64,000 nt of DNA from the NCBI RefSeq assembly GCF_023805295.1, contig NZ_JAMSHT010000001.1, forward strand, positions 682,001 to 746,000. The letters run 5' to 3'. Below the pieces are notes generated by a model, which saw nothing but the letters and a program-made list of their open reading frames with translations, was not told the DNA's origin and did not search any database. Of this stretch, positions 41,089-50,026 are shown one piece after another. This DNA comes from Sphingomicrobium sediminis (GTDB lineage Bacteria > Pseudomonadota > Alphaproteobacteria > Sphingomonadales > Sphingomonadaceae). Each line of letters begins with the position of its first letter. Positions within the stretch are counted from its first letter, which is position 1. The position numbers and the translations under genes were made by a program.

Positions 41089-42089
41089 GCGCGTTCCTCT
41101 TCCCATGCCTCGGCCCGAAGCGCTGTCGGGACATGCGCATCGAACCAGTCCGCCACAGGCTTAAGCGCGGGATGCGACAGGTTGCGTTCAACCAGACCCC
41201 AGACGCGCGACTGCCATTTCAGATAATTGGGCTTGCCGTCGCGTTTCCAAAGGCGCGTGAAGATGCCGAGGATCTTCACGTTTCGCTGCGCGCCGAGCAC
41301 CTCGTAATCAGCAAGGAATTGATCGCGATCGAGGTCGCTGCGGAGATCTAGGAAATGGTCGCGCATCTGTGTTTCGAGGCTCGGCGCCACATCGCGCCGC
41401 GCATCCTGTAGCAGCGAAACGAGATCGTAGGCCGCGTGACCGGCCAGCGCGTCTTGGAAATCGAGCAAGCCGAGACGCCCATCGTCCAACAACATGAGAT
41501 TGTCGGCATGGTAGTCACGCAGCACGAGGACCGGATGCTCGGCAGTGCGCTTTGCCACGTCATTCCATGTCTGGCGCCATGCTGCATGCCAGCCTTCCAC
41601 ATCGACTTCGCCTTGCCCGACGGCGGGCAGATACCAATCGGTGAACAGGTCGACCTCACGGGTCAGGACGGCTTCACCATAGAGCGGCAGATCGTTGGGC
41701 AACGGCGCTTCCTGAACGCGCACCAACTCATCGACTGCTTGGCGATAGATTTGGGGTTCGTCCGCCTCTGCCTTGGCTAGGACCGGTGCCACCCTTTTGT
41801 CCCCGAAATCCTCGAGCAGAAGCAAACCGGCGTCGAGATCCTTGGCGAGGATGCGCGGCGCACGAATGCCCTGAGCATCGAGATGTTCGGCAATCTGGAT
41901 GAAGGGCCGCGAATCCTCATGTTCGGGCGGCGCATCCATCAGCACGGCATCGCCATGATCGGGATGATGGACACGAAAATAGCGGCGGAAGGAAGCGTCG
42001 CCTGCCAGCGGATGGATTTCCGCGCCTTCCCACCCTGCCTGAGCGAGGAAATGGGGCGCGGTTGTGGGGGGCTTCATCGGAACGGCCAT
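41085..42089 (-). CDS. amgK: N-acetylmuramate/N-acetylglucosamine anomeric kinase-like
   Basis: 334 residues, aminoglycoside phosphotransferase fold: PLAGDASFRRYFRV nucleotide site, catalytic LRDYHADNLML, metal site LLDFQDALAGHAAYDL. AmgK phosphorylates MurNAc at C1 for MurU. Start chosen at MAVPMKPP because GGAAAG precedes it; ATG 42077 (overlapping the tsaE stop, ATGA) is the alternative. Downstream of tsaE, upstream of murU. Confidence 0.87.
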   Translation of the reverse strand: MAVPMKPPTTAPHFLAQAGWEGAEIHPLAGDASFRRYFRVHHPDHGDAVLMDAPPEHEDSRPFIQIAEHLDAQGIRAPRILAKDLDAGLLLLEDFGDKRVAPVLAKAEADEPQIYRQAVDELVRVQEAPLPNDLPLYGEAVLTREVDLFTDWYLPAVGQGEVDVEGWHAAWRQTWNDVAKRTAEHPVLVLRDYHADNLMLLDDGRLGLLDFQDALAGHAAYDLVSLLQDARRDVAPSLETQMRDHFLDLRSDLDRDQFLADYEVLGAQRNVKILGIFTRLWKRDGKPNYLKWQSRVWGLVERNLSHPALKPVADWFDAHVPTALRAEAWEEERA

Positions 42090-42505
42090 CGCTCTTTCCA
42101 AGCTGGCGGGACGGTCGAAGTCAAGCGGCGTACGCCCTGTTCTTCATCGCGCTCGATGCGCAGCTGCAATGCGTGGTCCCAGCGCCCTGCCTGTTCGGGC
42201 CATTCGACGAACAAGACTGCGTCGGAAAGATCGTCGAGACCCAATTCCATCAACTCGGATTCGCGTTCGAGGCGATAGAGATCGACATGCCAGACAGGCG
42301 GGTCGAGATGTTCGTAGGGTTGGACGATCGCGAAACTCGGGCTCGGCACTTCGCCCTCATGGCCCATCGCCTCGAGCGCGCCGCGGACGAGACTTGTCTT
42401 GCCAACGCCCAGTTCGCCGGAGAGCGTGATCACATCGCCCGCTCGTACCAGCTTGGCGAGTTCGGCACCGATGGCGCGGGTCGCCGCTTCGTCGGCGAGC
42501 CTCAC
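42074..42505 (-). CDS. tsaE: tRNA t6A modification ATPase TsaE
   Basis: 143 residues with P-loop GELGVGKTSL, SPSFAIVQPYE and the VWHVDLYRLE / LGLDD stretch typical of TsaE. It supports TsaBD in making N6-threonylcarbamoyladenosine at tRNA position 37. The start is GTG, overlapping the stop of the divL-like gene (GTGA). Linkage to divL and amgK is common in alphaproteobacteria. Confidence 0.94.
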   Translation of the reverse strand: MRLADEAATRAIGAELAKLVRAGDVITLSGELGVGKTSLVRGALEAMGHEGEVPSPSFAIVQPYEHLDPPVWHVDLYRLERESELMELGLDDLSDAVLFVEWPEQAGRWDHALQLRIERDEEQGVRRLTSTVPPAWKERWPFR

Positions 42506-44844
42506 TTGCTGCTCCGCGGAATGACCATGGTGACGGCGGTGCCCGCGCCAGGCTCGGACACCAGTTCGACCGATCCGCCATGGGCTTCCACAAACTGTCG
42601 TGTGAGCGGCAGGCCAAGGCCGAGCGCCGCCTCACCGCGCTCACCAGCTTGGTTGCGGTGGAAACGGTCGAACACCTGCCCCTGCTCGGCCGGATCGATG
42701 CCCGGACCGTCGTCGACGATGGTAATGAAGGCATTATCGTCATTGCCGGCCGCCTTGACCGTGATTGTCGCGCCATTTCCGGCATAGGTGACGGCGTTCT
42801 GGATGACATTCTCGATCGCTTCGCGAAGGCGACGCGCATCGCCAGTCACCGTGCCGACAGATTTCTCGATTTCGAGGCTAAGCGACTGCTCGCGCTCCTT
42901 GGCGCGTGCCTTGAAGCCTTCCGCCGTGGTTTTGGTGAGGCCGCCAAGATCGACGCGTTCCTGCTCCAACTGCAGTGCGCGGCCTTCGGTGCGAGTGAGA
43001 TCGAGTACGCGGTCGACCATGCGCGACAGACGCTCGACCGAGACGAGGATGGCTTCGACATATTCCTTGGCGGGGTCGGAAAGGTCGCCGGCATAGCCTG
43101 CTGCCAGCATCTGGCCGAAACCGCCGATCGAGGTGAGCGGGGTGCGAAGTTCGTAGCTCATATTGGCAACGAAGTCGGTCTTCACCGCATCGGCCGCCTC
43201 AAGTGCGCTGGCGCGTTCGCGTAGCGCTGCTTCGATGCGCAGGCTGTCGGTGATATCGACCATCGTGAAGAGCGCATTGCCATCGGGCAGCGGCACGGCG
43301 GCAAATTCGAAGCCGCGACCGTCGGTAAGCGTGATACGCCCCGATCCCGACTGACGGCCGCTCGAAGTAGTCGAACGGACCAATTCGCGGATCTGCGCCG
43401 CTTCGGTAGGATTGACGAGCTTCTTGGCCATGGCCGGGACGAGTTCGTCGACGCGCGGATGTTCGGAGAGCCAACTCTCGTCCAATCCCCACAGCTGCGA
43501 GAAGCGACGATTCCAGAGGTAGAGGCGCCCATCCGAGGCGAACACGCTGATGACTTCGAAGAGGTTGTCGAACGTCGCCGCACGCACGCGCAGCAACGTG
43601 TCCCGGGCACTGGCGAGGCGCACCTGTTCGGTCCGGTCCTCAAGGATCAGGCGCAGGCCGCCATTAGGCAGTGGCTGTCCGACGACGCGAAGGTGATCAC
43701 CATTGGCGAGGATCCAGTCTTCCTCGATCAATTCCTCGGTCGCAGTGAACCAGCCACGCCGCTCGACCTTCCAACTGGGATAGTCGCGCACTTCGGGCAC
43801 CCGGCCCTTTTCGCGCATGGCATCGAGCAGACGGTCGAATTCGATGCCCTCGTCTAGTTCTTCGGTTTCGAGCTGGCTCATGATGGCGAAGGGCTGGTTA
43901 TAGAAGCTCAAGCGACCATCAGGATCGAATTGCGCCGCACCCGCCGCCATGCGGTCGGCAAGCTCGCGCTGCGACTGGATATTCTGCGACAGTTCGTAGC
44001 GCGCGTCTTCGAGATCCTGGATGTCGAGCGCGAAGCCCGCCACCGCGCCCGTCGGCAAGGGCACGTCGACTACGCGCATCATCCGCCGTTCACCGGCAAT
44101 CGTCGCAGGCTGCGTGCGCGAATATGGTGCCTGCTTTTCGAGCGCCGTGACTGCACCCGAGCGCGCGCTCTTCTCACCTGTGCCGTCGATCAACTCGACG
44201 CCGCGCGCGATGACTTCTGCAGCATCCTCGGCCTCCACGGCGGCCACGAATGCCGAGTTGATAAGCCCGAGGCTGAGATCGGGCCCGCGATACCACATCG
44301 GGAATGGCGCGCTCTCGATGAGGTGCGTCAGGCTGTCGAGCGCATTTTCGGTCTGGGTCAGCCGCTGCGCGAGCTGGCGCTTGCGCTCTTCGGCTTCGCT
44401 AATGTCGATCATCCAGGCGAGAATCGCTCCCGGCGTGCCCCCTGCCCCGGTCAGCTCACCCTTCAGCGCGAAGATGCGCCCGTCATCGCATTCGATCGTC
44501 GTATCGAGCGGTTCGCCGCTTTTGCGCACCTGGTCGAGGCTCGCGGCGAGCGCTTCGACTTCCTCGCTCGGGATAATGCTTCCCTCTGCCAATGCCGCAA
44601 GACTGTCGGGATCGCTTCGCAACAACAAGGTGTCGCGCAACAGGCTGTCCATCTCGACCCGCCCGCCCGGGTCGAAGACGACCGCGCGCGCCGGCGAGCG
44701 TTCGATGAGGTCATGGAGCGAGCGCGATGCCGACAGGATATCGCGCGCTCGCTTGAGGCGCCGCGCCGCGATCAGGGTCATCACGACCGCCAGCCCGACC
44801 CACAAAGCGAGCAGCACCGGAAGGATGATGTCCTGGTTCAGCAA
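42502..44844 (-). CDS. divL: DivL-like PAS sensor pseudokinase with Tyr in place of the phospho-His
   Basis: About 780 residues: one membrane helix at the N-terminus (DIILPVLLALWVGLAVVM), several PAS-like domains (60-540), then DHp and ATPase domains. The H-box reads NMSYELRTPL, so Tyr564 replaces His, as in Caulobacter DivL. The ATPase part keeps IENVIQNAVTYA (N-box), DDGPGIDP and the GLGLPLTRQFVEAHGG stretch. DivL controls the CckA-CtrA cell-cycle pathway. The start TTG (AGG 6 bases upstream) puts the helix at the N-terminus; a TTG at 44901 is possible but lacks a ribosome site. Confidence 0.88.
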   Translation of the reverse strand: MLNQDIILPVLLALWVGLAVVMTLIAARRLKRARDILSASRSLHDLIERSPARAVVFDPGGRVEMDSLLRDTLLLRSDPDSLAALAEGSIIPSEEVEALAASLDQVRKSGEPLDTTIECDDGRIFALKGELTGAGGTPGAILAWMIDISEAEERKRQLAQRLTQTENALDSLTHLIESAPFPMWYRGPDLSLGLINSAFVAAVEAEDAAEVIARGVELIDGTGEKSARSGAVTALEKQAPYSRTQPATIAGERRMMRVVDVPLPTGAVAGFALDIQDLEDARYELSQNIQSQRELADRMAAGAAQFDPDGRLSFYNQPFAIMSQLETEELDEGIEFDRLLDAMREKGRVPEVRDYPSWKVERRGWFTATEELIEEDWILANGDHLRVVGQPLPNGGLRLILEDRTEQVRLASARDTLLRVRAATFDNLFEVISVFASDGRLYLWNRRFSQLWGLDESWLSEHPRVDELVPAMAKKLVNPTEAAQIRELVRSTTSSGRQSGSGRITLTDGRGFEFAAVPLPDGNALFTMVDITDSLRIEAALRERASALEAADAVKTDFVANMSYELRTPLTSIGGFGQMLAAGYAGDLSDPAKEYVEAILVSVERLSRMVDRVLDLTRTEGRALQLEQERVDLGGLTKTTAEGFKARAKEREQSLSLEIEKSVGTVTGDARRLREAIENVIQNAVTYAGNGATITVKAAGNDDNAFITIVDDGPGIDPAEQGQVFDRFHRNQAGERGEAALGLGLPLTRQFVEAHGGSVELVSEPGAGTAVTMVIPRSSK

Positions 44845-44923
44845 TGAAGGCCTCGGGCGCGCATGGATGAAAGGGTTAGGCAAGCGCGCACCATCCGCCA
44901 AGCTTTTTGGCGCAAAAGCGCAA

Positions 44924-44951
44924 CAAAAAACGGGGACCCGAAGGTCCCCGT
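44924..44951 (-). terminator. Terminator after ahcY
   Basis: Perfect 9-bp stem (44930-44938 with 44943-44951), CGAA tetraloop on the plus strand, then six T on the minus strand. It lies 25 bases past the ahcY stop. Confidence 0.9.
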
Positions 44952-44976
44952 CCGTTGGATCGTTCAGGATCGTCGC

Positions 44977-46362
44977 TTAGTAGCGATAATGTTCCGGCTT
45001 GAACGGGCCGTTCTGTCCGACACCGATATAGTCGGCCTGCTCCTTGCTGAGTTCGCTGAGCTGGACGTTCAGCTTGGCGAGGTGCAGCTCGGCGACCTTC
45101 TCGTCGAGATGCTTGGGCAGGACGTGCACGTCATTCTCGTATTGGTCAGCGCGCTTCCACAGCTCGATCTGCGCCAGCACCTGGTTGGTGAAGCTGGCCG
45201 ACATGACGAAGCTCGGGTGGCCGGTGGCATTGCCGAGGTTCAGGAGGCGGCCCTTCGAAAGCAGGATGATGCGCTTGCCGTCGGGCTTTTCGATGAGATC
45301 GACCTGCGGCTTCACCTCGGTCCACTTGAAATTCTCGAGCGCCTCGACCTGAATTTCATTGTCGAAGTGGCCGATATTACCGACGATCGCCATGTCTTTC
45401 ATGCCGCGGACATGGTCGACGGTGATGACGTCCTTGTTGCCCGTGGTGGTGACGAAGATGTCGCCGCGCGGGACGGCCTGTTCCATGGTCACGACTTCAA
45501 AACCATCCATGGCCGCCTGCAGCGCGCAGATGGGGTCGATTTCGGTAACGAGCACACGCGCACCGGCACCGGCAAGCGAGGCTGCCGAGCCTTTGCCGAC
45601 ATCGCCATAACCAGCGACGACCGCGACCTTGCCGGCCATCATGACGTCGGTGCCGCGACGAATACCGTCGACCAGGCTCTCCTTGCAGCCATACTTATTG
45701 TCGAACTTCGACTTGGTGACGCTGTCATTCACGTTAATCGCCGGGAAGGGAAGCAGGCCCTTCTTGGCGAGCTGATAGAGGCGATTGACGCCCGTCGTCG
45801 TCTCTTCGCTGACACCCTTGATGTTCTTCACCGTCTCGGTGAGGTAACCCGGCTTCTTGGCGATGAAGGCCTTCAGCGCCTTCTGGAATTCACGCTCTTC
45901 CTCGTTGGTCGGTGCGGGCATTTCCTCGCCCGCCTCGATGCGCGCGCCCCACAGCGCGAACATCGTGGCATCGCCGCCATCGTCGAGGATCAGGTTGCAG
46001 GTCTCTTCACCCCAATCGAACGTGCGGCCGACATAGTCCCAATATTCTTCCAGCGTTTCGCCCTTCACGGCGAAAACGGGAATGTCCTGCGCAGCGATCG
46101 CGGCGGCGGCATGGTCCTGCGTCGAATAGATGTTGCAGGTCGTCCAGCGCACCTCGGCGCCCAGCGCGACGAGCGTTTCGATCAGCACCGCGGTCTGGAT
46201 CGTCATGTGCAGCGAACCGGTGATGCGCGCGCCCTTCAGGGGCTGCGATGCGGCATATTCCTCGCGCGTGGCCATCAGGCCCGGCATTTCGGTCTCGGCG
46301 ATGGTGATTTCGGTACGGCCATAATCGGCGAGCGAAATGTCTTTGACGATATAATCGGTCAC
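44977..46362 (-). CDS. ahcY: Adenosylhomocysteinase
   Basis: Hydrolyses S-adenosylhomocysteine to adenosine and homocysteine. 461 residues: substrate site [15 protein letters not shown] and [16 protein letters not shown] site [27 protein letters not shown], and C-terminal PFKPEHYRY. The start is GTG at 46362 with GGAG 6 bases upstream; a GTG four codons earlier is less well placed. Followed by a strong terminator. No SAH riboswitch pattern was found in its 88-base leader. Confidence 0.97.
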   Translation of the reverse strand: MTDYIVKDISLADYGRTEITIAETEMPGLMATREEYAASQPLKGARITGSLHMTIQTAVLIETLVALGAEVRWTTCNIYSTQDHAAAAIAAQDIPVFAVKGETLEEYWDYVGRTFDWGEETCNLILDDGGDATMFALWGARIEAGEEMPAPTNEEEREFQKALKAFIAKKPGYLTETVKNIKGVSEETTTGVNRLYQLAKKGLLPFPAINVNDSVTKSKFDNKYGCKESLVDGIRRGTDVMMAGKVAVVAGYGDVGKGSAASLAGAGARVLVTEIDPICALQAAMDGFEVVTMEQAVPRGDIFVTTTGNKDVITVDHVRGMKDMAIVGNIGHFDNEIQVEALENFKWTEVKPQVDLIEKPDGKRIILLSKGRLLNLGNATGHPSFVMSASFTNQVLAQIELWKRADQYENDVHVLPKHLDEKVAELHLAKLNVQLSELSKEQADYIGVGQNGPFKPEHYRY

Positions 46363-46450
46363 TTGGATCTCCACGGATGTGCATGGGGCAAGGCACCGCC
46401 CCGTTCGAGCCGCGCCCTACTAGGTTCGCGGGCCCAGTGCAAACGGTGCG

Positions 46451-47017
46451 TCAGGCAGCGCCGCTGTCGGGACTGAGCAGCGCCGGATCGACACCCGCGG
46501 ACCGATAAGCCGCAGCCCACCGATTGGCGGGTTTTTCCTTGAACAGAATGTCGCGCTCGCCATCGGCGACGAACCAGCCATGGCGGGTCATTTCATCCTC
46601 GAGCTGACCGCCCGACCATCCCGCATATCCGAGCGCCACGATGAACTGTTTCGGCCCCCTGCCCTCGCCGATCGCGCGCAGGACGTCGGTCGTGCCGGTG
46701 AGGCTGCACAGATCGGCGATGCGGATCGTGTCCTGACCGCCCCAATCGTCGGAATGGAGGACAAATCCCCTGCCCGGTTCGACCGGCCCGCCGATATGGA
46801 CGGGGGCATCAGGTGTATCGTCGGTTTCCAGCCCGAATTGGGCGACGAGGTCGCGTACCGAAATTTCTGGGTGCGTCTTGCCGATGCCGATGCCGATCGC
46901 ACCTTCTTCGTCATGGGTCGCCATGACGATGGCGGCCTCACGAAAGCGCTCATCTTCCATACCCGGCAAGGCGAGCAGCAGGCGTCCGGTAAGGAAGGGC
47001 GGTTCGTCGGTCATCAT
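46451..47017 (-). CDS. YqgE/AlgH family protein
   Basis: 188 residues with the family pattern LTGRLLLALPGMEDERF, IGGPVEPGRGFVLHS, and ALGYAGWSGGQLEDEM. Cytosolic, widely conserved (UPF0301), function unclear. Two adjacent ATG codons could start it. Downstream of the first YbjN-like gene on the same strand, 36 bases apart. Confidence 0.93.
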   Translation of the reverse strand: MMTDEPPFLTGRLLLALPGMEDERFREAAIVMATHDEEGAIGIGIGKTHPEISVRDLVAQFGLETDDTPDAPVHIGGPVEPGRGFVLHSDDWGGQDTIRIADLCSLTGTTDVLRAIGEGRGPKQFIVALGYAGWSGGQLEDEMTRHGWFVADGERDILFKEKPANRWAAAYRSAGVDPALLSPDSGAA

Positions 47018-47053
47018 CGGGTCAACGCACGATCCCAGAATATGGGCGCAGAC

Positions 47054-47581
47054 CTAGTTCGAAGCGAAGGCTGCGTTAGCCTCGTCACGCAATTTCACGA
47101 TCTGGCTATAAAAGTCAGAGATCGTCATCGCGACATTGCCTTTATTGGTCCCGTAGCGTGCGCCCATGTAGCGCGTCACCCAGATCCGGTCGCCGCTCAC
47201 GAAAAGCTGGATGAATGGATTATTGTTCTCGAAGTCCTTGGTGGCCGCATTGAGGGCTTCGACCGTCTGTCCCGTATATTGAATCGAGGTGGTCATGCGC
47301 AGCCCAACGCAGCCCATCTCTTCCGAGCAGAATACCCACACGGATGCGCGGACATTGTTGCCCAGGTCGACGGAGAGATATTCGCGGTTGTTCGTATCGT
47401 TAGCCAACTCGGCAGCGCCGCCCAGTTCTTCAATGAGGCTGCTAAGCTTGGCATAATCGAATTCGCCCCAGGTATCGCGCAGCGACGGCGCGTCCCAATC
47501 GAAGTTGGCCTCCTGTGCCGCCGCCGTACCCGGAACAGCGACCATCATCATCGCTGCAATGCCAAGACCAAATACTCTCAT
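47054..47581 (-). CDS. Secreted YbjN-like protein (paralogue 1)
   Basis: 175 residues with a signal peptide (MRVFGLGIAAMMMVAVPGTAA, cut near AAAQ). The mature part has the YbjN-type layout, with IEELGGAAELA and VWVFCSEEMGCVGLRM. The C-x5-C-x-G-L motif recurs in the two proteins at 49-50 kb, and the two cysteines could form a disulfide in the periplasm. Function unknown. Confidence 0.78.
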   Translation of the reverse strand: MRVFGLGIAAMMMVAVPGTAAAQEANFDWDAPSLRDTWGEFDYAKLSSLIEELGGAAELANDTNNREYLSVDLGNNVRASVWVFCSEEMGCVGLRMTTSIQYTGQTVEALNAATKDFENNNPFIQLFVSGDRIWVTRYMGARYGTNKGNVAMTISDFYSQIVKLRDEANAAFASN

Positions 47582-47732
47582 TCGCCCTGCTCCATCGAAA
47601 TTACGCTTTGGCTCTGGAAATTGCTGGCAAGCGGCCCAACTAGCAAGGTGAAACTTCGGCTTGCGGGAACTCCCGGCAGGGGCAATGCATAGGTCGAAGT
47701 GAGTTCAATCCATCTCATCGGAGACAAATATC

Positions 47733-48212
47733 ATGACCATCACCGTCGGCGACCGCCTTCCCGAAGCCCAGCTCTCGCTCGCCACGCCCGAGGGCCCCAT
47801 CCCCGTCAAGTCCAGCGACTATTTCAAGGACAAGACCGTCGCGCTGTTCGCGGTGCCCGGTGCCTTCACCCCGACCTGCTCGGCCAAGCACCTGCCGAGC
47901 TTTGTCGAGAAAGCCGACGAACTGAAGGCCAAGGGCGTCGACCAGATCGCCGCGACCAGCGTCAATGACGGTTTCGTCATGGCCGAATGGGGCAAGCAGG
48001 CCGGCAGCGCCGAGATCGACATGCTCGCCGACGGCAATGCCGACTTTGCCGAAGCGCTCGGCCTCACCATGGACGCCTCGGGCTTCGGCATGGGCAAGCG
48101 CTCGCAGCGTTACTCGATGCTTGTCGAGGACGGCGTCGTGAAGCAGCTCAACGTGGAAGCGCCGGGTGCCTATGAAGTGTCGGGTGCGGAAACGCTTCTC
48201 GGGCAACTTTAA
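47733..48212 (+). CDS. Peroxiredoxin, Prx5 type
   Basis: 159 residues. Peroxidatic Cys49 in PGAFTPTCSAKHLP; SVNDGFVMAEWGK and GFGMGKRSQRYSM are Prx5 features. No second cysteine is present, so it is a 1-Cys enzyme needing an external thiol such as glutathione or glutaredoxin. Reduces peroxides in the cytosol. CGGAG lies shortly upstream of the ATG. Diverges from the YbjN-like gene across 150 bases. Confidence 0.93.
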   Translation: MTITVGDRLPEAQLSLATPEGPIPVKSSDYFKDKTVALFAVPGAFTPTCSAKHLPSFVEKADELKAKGVDQIAATSVNDGFVMAEWGKQAGSAEIDMLADGNADFAEALGLTMDASGFGMGKRSQRYSMLVEDGVVKQLNVEAPGAYEVSGAETLLGQL

Positions 48213-48245
48213 GCGCCGAACGGATGGTGCGCTGCGACGAATGAA

Positions 48246-48270
48246 GGAGCGTGCTCTACGGTAAAACGTT
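48246..48270 (+). promoter_or_regulatory. Possible EcfG-type general stress promoter
   Basis: GGAGC, 16 bases, CGTT. The alphaproteobacterial EcfG consensus is GGAAC-N16/17-CGTT, so one base differs. It lies 38 bases ahead of the small membrane protein start at 48308. Short motif, so chance occurrence is possible. Confidence 0.4.
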
Positions 48271-48307
48271 GGTATCCCGAATGAAATTTTCGAACAGGAG
48301 TATCAGC

Positions 48308-48586
48308 ATGACGCAGCCTACCGACACGCAGACCAACAATAGCCGCATCGACAATGTTCGCCAGAACCTTGAGACGCGCGGCGACTTCGTTGGCCAGAGC
48401 TATCGCACCATTCGTGACAATCCGCGCACCAGCGCTGCCATCGCCGGTGGTGTTGCCGCCGCGGCGGGTGCCACTGCCTTCCTGCTCAACCGCAGAAACC
48501 GCATCGGCACCGCGACCGGGCACGCCAATCCCAATGAGGAAGTGCTCGACAAGGTCGAAGAAATGAATGCTGATCCGTCGGCCTAA
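48308..48586 (+). CDS. Small tail-anchored membrane protein, DUF883-like
   Basis: 92 residues. A polar N-terminus (TDTQTNNSRIDNVRQNLET) leads to YRTIRDNPRTSAAIAGG, a glycine/alanine membrane helix and LLNRRNR. The RDNP...GG...RR pattern resembles the anchor of ElaB/YqjD (DUF883) stationary-phase proteins; here a short acidic tail follows the anchor. The start has CAGGAG 7 bases upstream. A possible stress promoter precedes it and a terminator follows. Similar to the next gene. Confidence 0.72.
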   Translation: MTQPTDTQTNNSRIDNVRQNLETRGDFVGQSYRTIRDNPRTSAAIAGGVAAAAGATAFLLNRRNRIGTATGHANPNEEVLDKVEEMNADPSA

Positions 48587-48610
48587 CCGACCGGATCGGA
48601 AAGAGGGAGA

Positions 48611-48646
48611 AAAGGTGCCGGCCGGCTTTCGGTCGGCGCCTTTTTC
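48611..48646 (+). terminator. Rho-independent terminator
   Basis: 11-bp stem (48614-48624 with 48630-48640, two G-U), 5-base loop and TTTTT. It ends the small membrane protein transcript, so the next small gene needs its own promoter. Confidence 0.85.
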
Positions 48647-48712
48647 TTTGCCCGTTGCATCGCCTCGCAGGCTGATGCGTTGGGAACAGCAAAACAAGGA
48701 GAAGACTGCACC

Positions 48713-48919
48713 ATGACCAATCCCGCCCAGAACCTGTTCGACGGCACGTTCAAGACGGTGCAGGACCATCCCATCCTCACGGCTGCCATCGGCGGTGCCC
48801 TGCTCGCGCTGGCTGGAAGCGCCATTGCCGTAAGACGGCGGATCGAATTGAACCGTCTCGACGAAGCGACCGAGGAAGAGATCGAAGAGCAGATCCAGGT
48901 CGGCGCAATCGCCTATTAG
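48713..48919 (+). CDS. Small membrane protein, paralogue of the preceding one
   Basis: 68 residues: FKTVQDHPILTAAIGGALLA continues into one membrane helix, then RRRIELNRLDEATEEEIEEQ. The order T-V-x-D-x-P, AAI-GG, helix, RRR mirrors its upstream neighbour, but the tail is longer and acidic. AAGGAG precedes the ATG by 11 bases. Convergent with the second YbjN-like gene. Function unknown. Confidence 0.7.
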   Translation: MTNPAQNLFDGTFKTVQDHPILTAAIGGALLALAGSAIAVRRRIELNRLDEATEEEIEEQIQVGAIAY

Positions 48920-48936
48920 GCGCGCATCGCCTCGGG

Positions 48937-49473
48937 CTAGTTGCCGGTGGCGTCCTCGATCAGGCCTTCGAATGACACCAGGGTGGTATTGTCGAACAGC
49001 TTTAGTTCGTCGAGCAAGTGCCCGACGGTCACGCCGCCGTCGGTAATCACATATCGTTCGATGAGCATGGTGCCGTCGTCATAAGAGATGACCTTGGCGA
49101 TGCTGTAGGTCGCGTTGGCATTGTTAGCGAATTGGCGACCGAATGCCGGGCTCTCATGCCCGGTATTGTAGACCGCCACGATCGAGAGCCCGAAGCAGCG
49201 TTCCTGCTCGTTGCAAGCCGTCACCCGCACCAAGGCGTTGCGGCCGCTCTCATAGCTGAATGACAGGCGCTGAATGCCATTATCGTCCGTATGATATTCG
49301 AAGGTGCCGTTTGCCGATGTGGCGCGCACCAATGCCTCGGCGTCCTGCTTCGACAATGATGTGACCACTTGCGAGCGGTCGAGGTTGTTGGCGTCCAGCG
49401 ATTGAGCCGCGGCCGGTGATGCCAGGGCCAAGCCCGCAGCGGTTGCGGCGGCTGTGATTGGGTAGCGCATCAT
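48937..49473 (-). CDS. Secreted YbjN-like protein (paralogue 2)
   Basis: 178 residues with a signal peptide (MMRYPITAAATAAGLALAS, cut near AAAQ). Contains VRVTACNEQERCFGLSIVA, the same C-x5-C-x-G-L motif as the other two, and DELKLFDNTTLVSFEG. AGGGGA lies just upstream; the second ATG (49470) is equally possible. Starts 17 bases after paralogue 3 ends, so the two form one unit. Confidence 0.75.
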   Translation of the reverse strand: MMRYPITAAATAAGLALASPAAAQSLDANNLDRSQVVTSLSKQDAEALVRATSANGTFEYHTDDNGIQRLSFSYESGRNALVRVTACNEQERCFGLSIVAVYNTGHESPAFGRQFANNANATYSIAKVISYDDGTMLIERYVITDGGVTVGHLLDELKLFDNTTLVSFEGLIEDATGN

Positions 49474-49490
49474 CCTGTCCCCTAGGCTGA

Positions 49491-49934
49491 TTACATATAG
49501 TTCTGAATGGCGGAGCCGAAGCCCGCGACGCGGCGCGAGAAGACCCACAAATTGCTGCCGATATAGGCGGGGGTGACCCCGTTATTGGCGATCGCATAGG
49601 CGGCATAGCAGATTTGGGTACGGTCCTTGTACGCGCGCCCGAAATTCTCGTTCTGGTTGAACAGGTTCACGGTGGCGACCGAGATACCGACGTCGTCATT
49701 CCAGCATTTGAGCATGGCAAGGCCCTGGCAGCGCCCATTATCGTTGCAGGCCGTCCGCCGAACTGTGAATGACATGCCATTGGGAGCATCGACCCGATAC
49801 TGGCGGTCTCCAGCAATCTCGATCGTCATCTCACGATCACGCGCCGCCTGTCGCACCAATGCATCGGTAAAGTCGTCAGTGATTGCCGGCTGTACCGAAG
49901 CGACAAGCGCGATACTCGTCAAAGCCATGAACAT
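49491..49934 (-). CDS. Secreted YbjN-like protein (paralogue 3)
   Basis: 147 residues. The N-terminus MFMALTSIALVASVQPAITD is a short signal-like sequence. The body contains VRRTACNDNGRCQGLAMLK (C-x5-C-x-G-L), ending YIGSNLWVFSRRVAGFGSA. More divergent than the other two, with an extra Cys. GGGGG lies 5 bases ahead of the ATG. First gene of the two-gene unit. Confidence 0.7.
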   Translation of the reverse strand: MFMALTSIALVASVQPAITDDFTDALVRQAARDREMTIEIAGDRQYRVDAPNGMSFTVRRTACNDNGRCQGLAMLKCWNDDVGISVATVNLFNQNENFGRAYKDRTQICYAAYAIANNGVTPAYIGSNLWVFSRRVAGFGSAIQNYM

Positions 49935-50026
49935 AAATGCCCCCGTTTCAATCAGTCATTATGATCATTGCGGCAAGTATCCCGGGCACTACCGGGACAC
50001 CCACTGCAATCTACGTGATCGCCGGA

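Noticed and set aside
46363..46450. SAH or SAM riboswitch ahead of ahcY
   Set aside because: Only a simple GGGGC/GCCCC hairpin is present. None of the conserved SAH-riboswitch segments could be found in 88 bases.
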